Assembly (NCBI GenBank): GCA_949285905.1
Contig: CASDZV010000010.1
Location: 1-41,411, forward strand
Direction of reading: 5' to 3'
DNA: 41,411 nt
DNA from: an uncultured Spirochaetales bacterium
Lineage (GTDB): Bacteria; Spirochaetota; Spirochaetia; Sphaerochaetales; Sphaerochaetaceae
This document shows, piece after piece, positions 39,909-41,411 of the stretch; position 1 is the stretch's first letter; each line of letters starts with the position of its first letter. The position numbers were made by a program, and so were the translations under genes. Under the pieces are notes generated by a model that did not search any database, had not been told where the DNA came from, and saw only the letters and a program-made list of their open reading frames with translations.

Positions 39909-41192
39909 ATGGAATTCACAGATTTCGGCAATAAGCTCTCATCTCATTCGGGTATCCTCCAGCTGATGGACGATATAGCAAAACCACTCCCAGATGGTGT
40001 CAAGCCGAAGCCGCTTGGTGGTGGTAATCCTGCCCGTATTGAGGCTGTGGAGAAAGCCTATAGAGCAGAGCTGGAAGCACTTCTCTCCGATGGTGATAAG
40101 TTCGAGGATGTGATCTGTCATTATGATTCACCACAGGGGAGAGTGGGGTTTCTTGAAACTGTTGCCGCCTTTTTCCGGGAAAACTATGGCTGGAACATCA
40201 CTGCAGATAATGTTGCTGTTACTAATGGAAGCCAGAGTGCTATGTTCTATCTTTTCAATCTCTTTTCCGGGAAAGCGGGAGAGAGGGAAAAGACACTTCT
40301 TTTTCCATTGATGCCTGAGTATATAGGGTATGCGGATCAGGGCATCGAGACTGGGACGTTCGTGAGTGTGCCCTCAAAGTGTGAGTATTACAGCGACAGG
40401 ACATTCAAATATACTCTCGATGCAGATGCTGTTGAGGCATATCTTGAAGAGCATCCTGAAGTCGGCGCAATAGCTGTTTCCCGTCCGACAAATCCCAGTG
40501 GCAATGTTCTGAGGGACAGCGAGATAAAACATCTTGCCTCTCTTGCCCGCAAATACTCCATACCGCTTATAGTAGATAATGCTTATGGACTTCCTTTCCC
40601 CGATATCGTATTCGCAGATGATGCCAAGCCTCTGTGGAACGAAGACATCGTGCTCTCGATGAGTCTTTCCAAAATCGGTCTGCCATCGATACGCACAGGC
40701 ATTGTCATTGCCAGCGAGGAGATTATAAAAGCTGTTGGGAACATGAATGCAATTGCAGCTCTTGCAACAGGCTCTATGGGACCAGTGCTTGCAGAGAATC
40801 TCCTCCGGACCGGAGAGCTTACCCGCCTTGCATCTGAAGTTGTGCGTCCATTCTACAAAGCCAAGGCAGAACGTATGGAGAGTCTTATCAGAGAGCATTT
40901 TGAAGGAACTGAGTATTACCTGCACCGTATTGAAGGCTCCATTTTCTGCTGGATCTACCTTCCAGGTCTGAAAATCTCCACGCTTGAATTCTATGCAGAG
41001 CTTATGAAGGATGGTGTAGTGACAGTTCCCGGTGAGTATTTCTTCTTTGGAAGTGAAGAGCAGAAGACTGGTGGCTGTTATCCCCATCCGCATTATGACA
41101 AGTGCCTTCGTCTTAATTACTCAGGCGATGACGAGCTCATAGCTGAGGGCATTGCAATCATTGCAAAACGCTACAGAGAACAAAGCAGGTAA
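39909..41192 (+). CDS. avtA: Valine-pyruvate aminotransferase-like (AvtA family, PLP fold type I)
   Basis: This 427-residue protein opens with FTDFGNKLSSHSGILQLMDDIAKPL, which matches AvtA (valine-pyruvate transaminase). The PLP site shows NGSQSAMFYLFN, SRPTNPSGN, VDNAYGLPFP and the Schiff-base lysine K255 in SLSKIGLPSIRTG, followed by the phosphate-binding Arg. Reaction by family: L-valine + pyruvate to 2-ketoisovalerate + L-alanine. Substrate preference cannot be confirmed from sequence. The ribosome site is weak. It starts 21 bp after the AICAR formyltransferase gene and is probably in the same transcript, followed by the hairpin at 41212-41242. Confidence 0.88.
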   Translation: MEFTDFGNKLSSHSGILQLMDDIAKPLPDGVKPKPLGGGNPARIEAVEKAYRAELEALLSDGDKFEDVICHYDSPQGRVGFLETVAAFFRENYGWNITADNVAVTNGSQSAMFYLFNLFSGKAGEREKTLLFPLMPEYIGYADQGIETGTFVSVPSKCEYYSDRTFKYTLDADAVEAYLEEHPEVGAIAVSRPTNPSGNVLRDSEIKHLASLARKYSIPLIVDNAYGLPFPDIVFADDAKPLWNEDIVLSMSLSKIGLPSIRTGIVIASEEIIKAVGNMNAIAALATGSMGPVLAENLLRTGELTRLASEVVRPFYKAKAERMESLIREHFEGTEYYLHRIEGSIFCWIYLPGLKISTLEFYAELMKDGVVTVPGEYFFFGSEEQKTGGCYPHPHYDKCLRLNYSGDDELIAEGIAIIAKRYREQSR

Positions 41193-41211
41193 AGCAGATA
41201 CTTCAACTCAT

Positions 41212-41242
41212 CACCATCTTTCGCCCTGCTTGGAAGATGGTG
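41212..41242 (+). terminator. Hairpin downstream of avtA, probable terminator
   Basis: CACCATCTT (41212-41220) and AAGATGGTG (41234-41242) form a perfect 9-bp stem around a 13-nt loop, 19 bp after the avtA stop. The following TATTCTTG is only partly T-rich, so it may be a weak terminator or a processing/stability hairpin. Confidence 0.5.
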
Positions 41243-41304
41243 TATTCTTGCTGGTGTCCCGATAAAAAGCAAAAAATCCTCTTTTGCACCGTGGATATGA
41301 AATC

Positions 41305-41334
41305 TTGAACAAAAAAGCCAAAAACAGGTACATT
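41305..41334 (+). promoter_or_regulatory. Candidate promoter at the right edge
   Basis: TTGAAC (41305-41310) and TACATT (41329-41334) are spaced by 18 bp and point to the open frame starting at 41357. Without more downstream sequence this stays tentative. Confidence 0.35.
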
Positions 41335-41356
41335 GAGAGCACCTAAATAAACGTGG

Positions 41357-41411
41357 ATGGAAGGGCCATTAGGTGATGTGGTAGTCCCGGCCCTGAAATC
41401 CGCCTTTATGA
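41357..41411 (+). CDS. Possible 5' end of a gene running off the window
   Basis: From the ATG at 41357 the frame is open to the window edge and encodes MEGPLGDVVVPALKSAFM. An in-frame stop (TAA, 41348-41350) precedes it, no clear Shine-Dalgarno is seen, and I do not recognise the protein. The candidate promoter at 41305-41334 is suitably placed. A GC-rich pair (GGGCC near 41363, GGCCC near 41390) could instead indicate a structured leader. Confidence 0.3.
   Translation, partial: MEGPLGDVVVPALKSAFM

Overview
The window reads as chromosomal DNA of a fermentative, probably gut-associated spirochaete, most likely near Sphaerochaeta/Treponema. This is an inference from gene content and protein style, not from a marker gene. 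Supporting points are a type II CRISPR repeat of the kind seen in Treponema denticola, a ribonucleotide reductase small subunit of the Treponema/Chlamydia style, an archaeal-type PurO paired with a stand-alone AICAR formyltransferase, a sodium-pumping OadGAB decarboxylase, NfnAB, and many cytoplasmic (signal-peptide-free) glycoside hydrolases. Genes are tightly packed with many 1-4 bp overlaps. No insertion sequence, prophage or integrase is visible, and no gap between features exceeds about 250 bp.

Layout: 1-437, the distal end of a type II CRISPR array that enters from the left; its decayed last repeat runs into the 3' end of a YbaK-type deacylase gene. 1062-2104, two Hsp20 genes behind a near-perfect sigma-54 promoter with upstream dyads, closed by a strong terminator. 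2156-5433, NfnA-NfnB, an EIIA/PtsN-like protein and a convergent 5-formyl-THF cyclo-ligase. 5483-9138, nrdA-nrdB behind a promoter that carries a Fur-type box and two helically phased NrdR boxes. 9115-13195 (minus), Se-dependent-type xanthine dehydrogenase, dCMP deaminase and a membrane-anchored alpha/beta hydrolase. 13220-17061 (minus), oadG-oadA-oadB with its own promoter and terminator; OadA has two biotinyl domains. 17155-21485, a GH28-GH38 pair. 21537-23703, Mrp, Nudix hydrolase and a SIMPL lipoprotein. 23675-30331, a pectin/rhamnogalacturonan-type locus: MFS transporter, GH105, an unrecognised 839-residue protein, and a divergent AraC regulator fused to a degenerate TIM-barrel-like domain. 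30328-35795, gpsA and a GH36 alpha-galactosidase, divergent from an aldo-keto reductase and a mutarotase-fold-like protein. 35789-36543 (minus), a secreted outer-membrane-like protein and tRNA-Thr(GGU). 36660-41192, a MATE transporter, purO, AICAR formyltransferase and a valine-pyruvate-type aminotransferase. The right edge holds a hairpin, a possible promoter and the start of an open frame.

How it fits together: the organism appears to import oligosaccharides of plant cell walls and finish them in the cytoplasm (GH28, GH38, GH105, GH36). It would ferment the products, using a Na+-pumping decarboxylase and electron bifurcation (Nfn) for energy and redox balance. It makes nucleotides with a PurO-type purine pathway and a tightly regulated class I RNR. 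The most notable items are the AraC/TIM-barrel-like fusion with its unknown 839-residue neighbour, the tandem-biotinyl OadA, the sigma-54 hsp20 promoter, the combined Fur/NrdR control region of nrdAB, and the CRISPR trailer embedded in a coding sequence.
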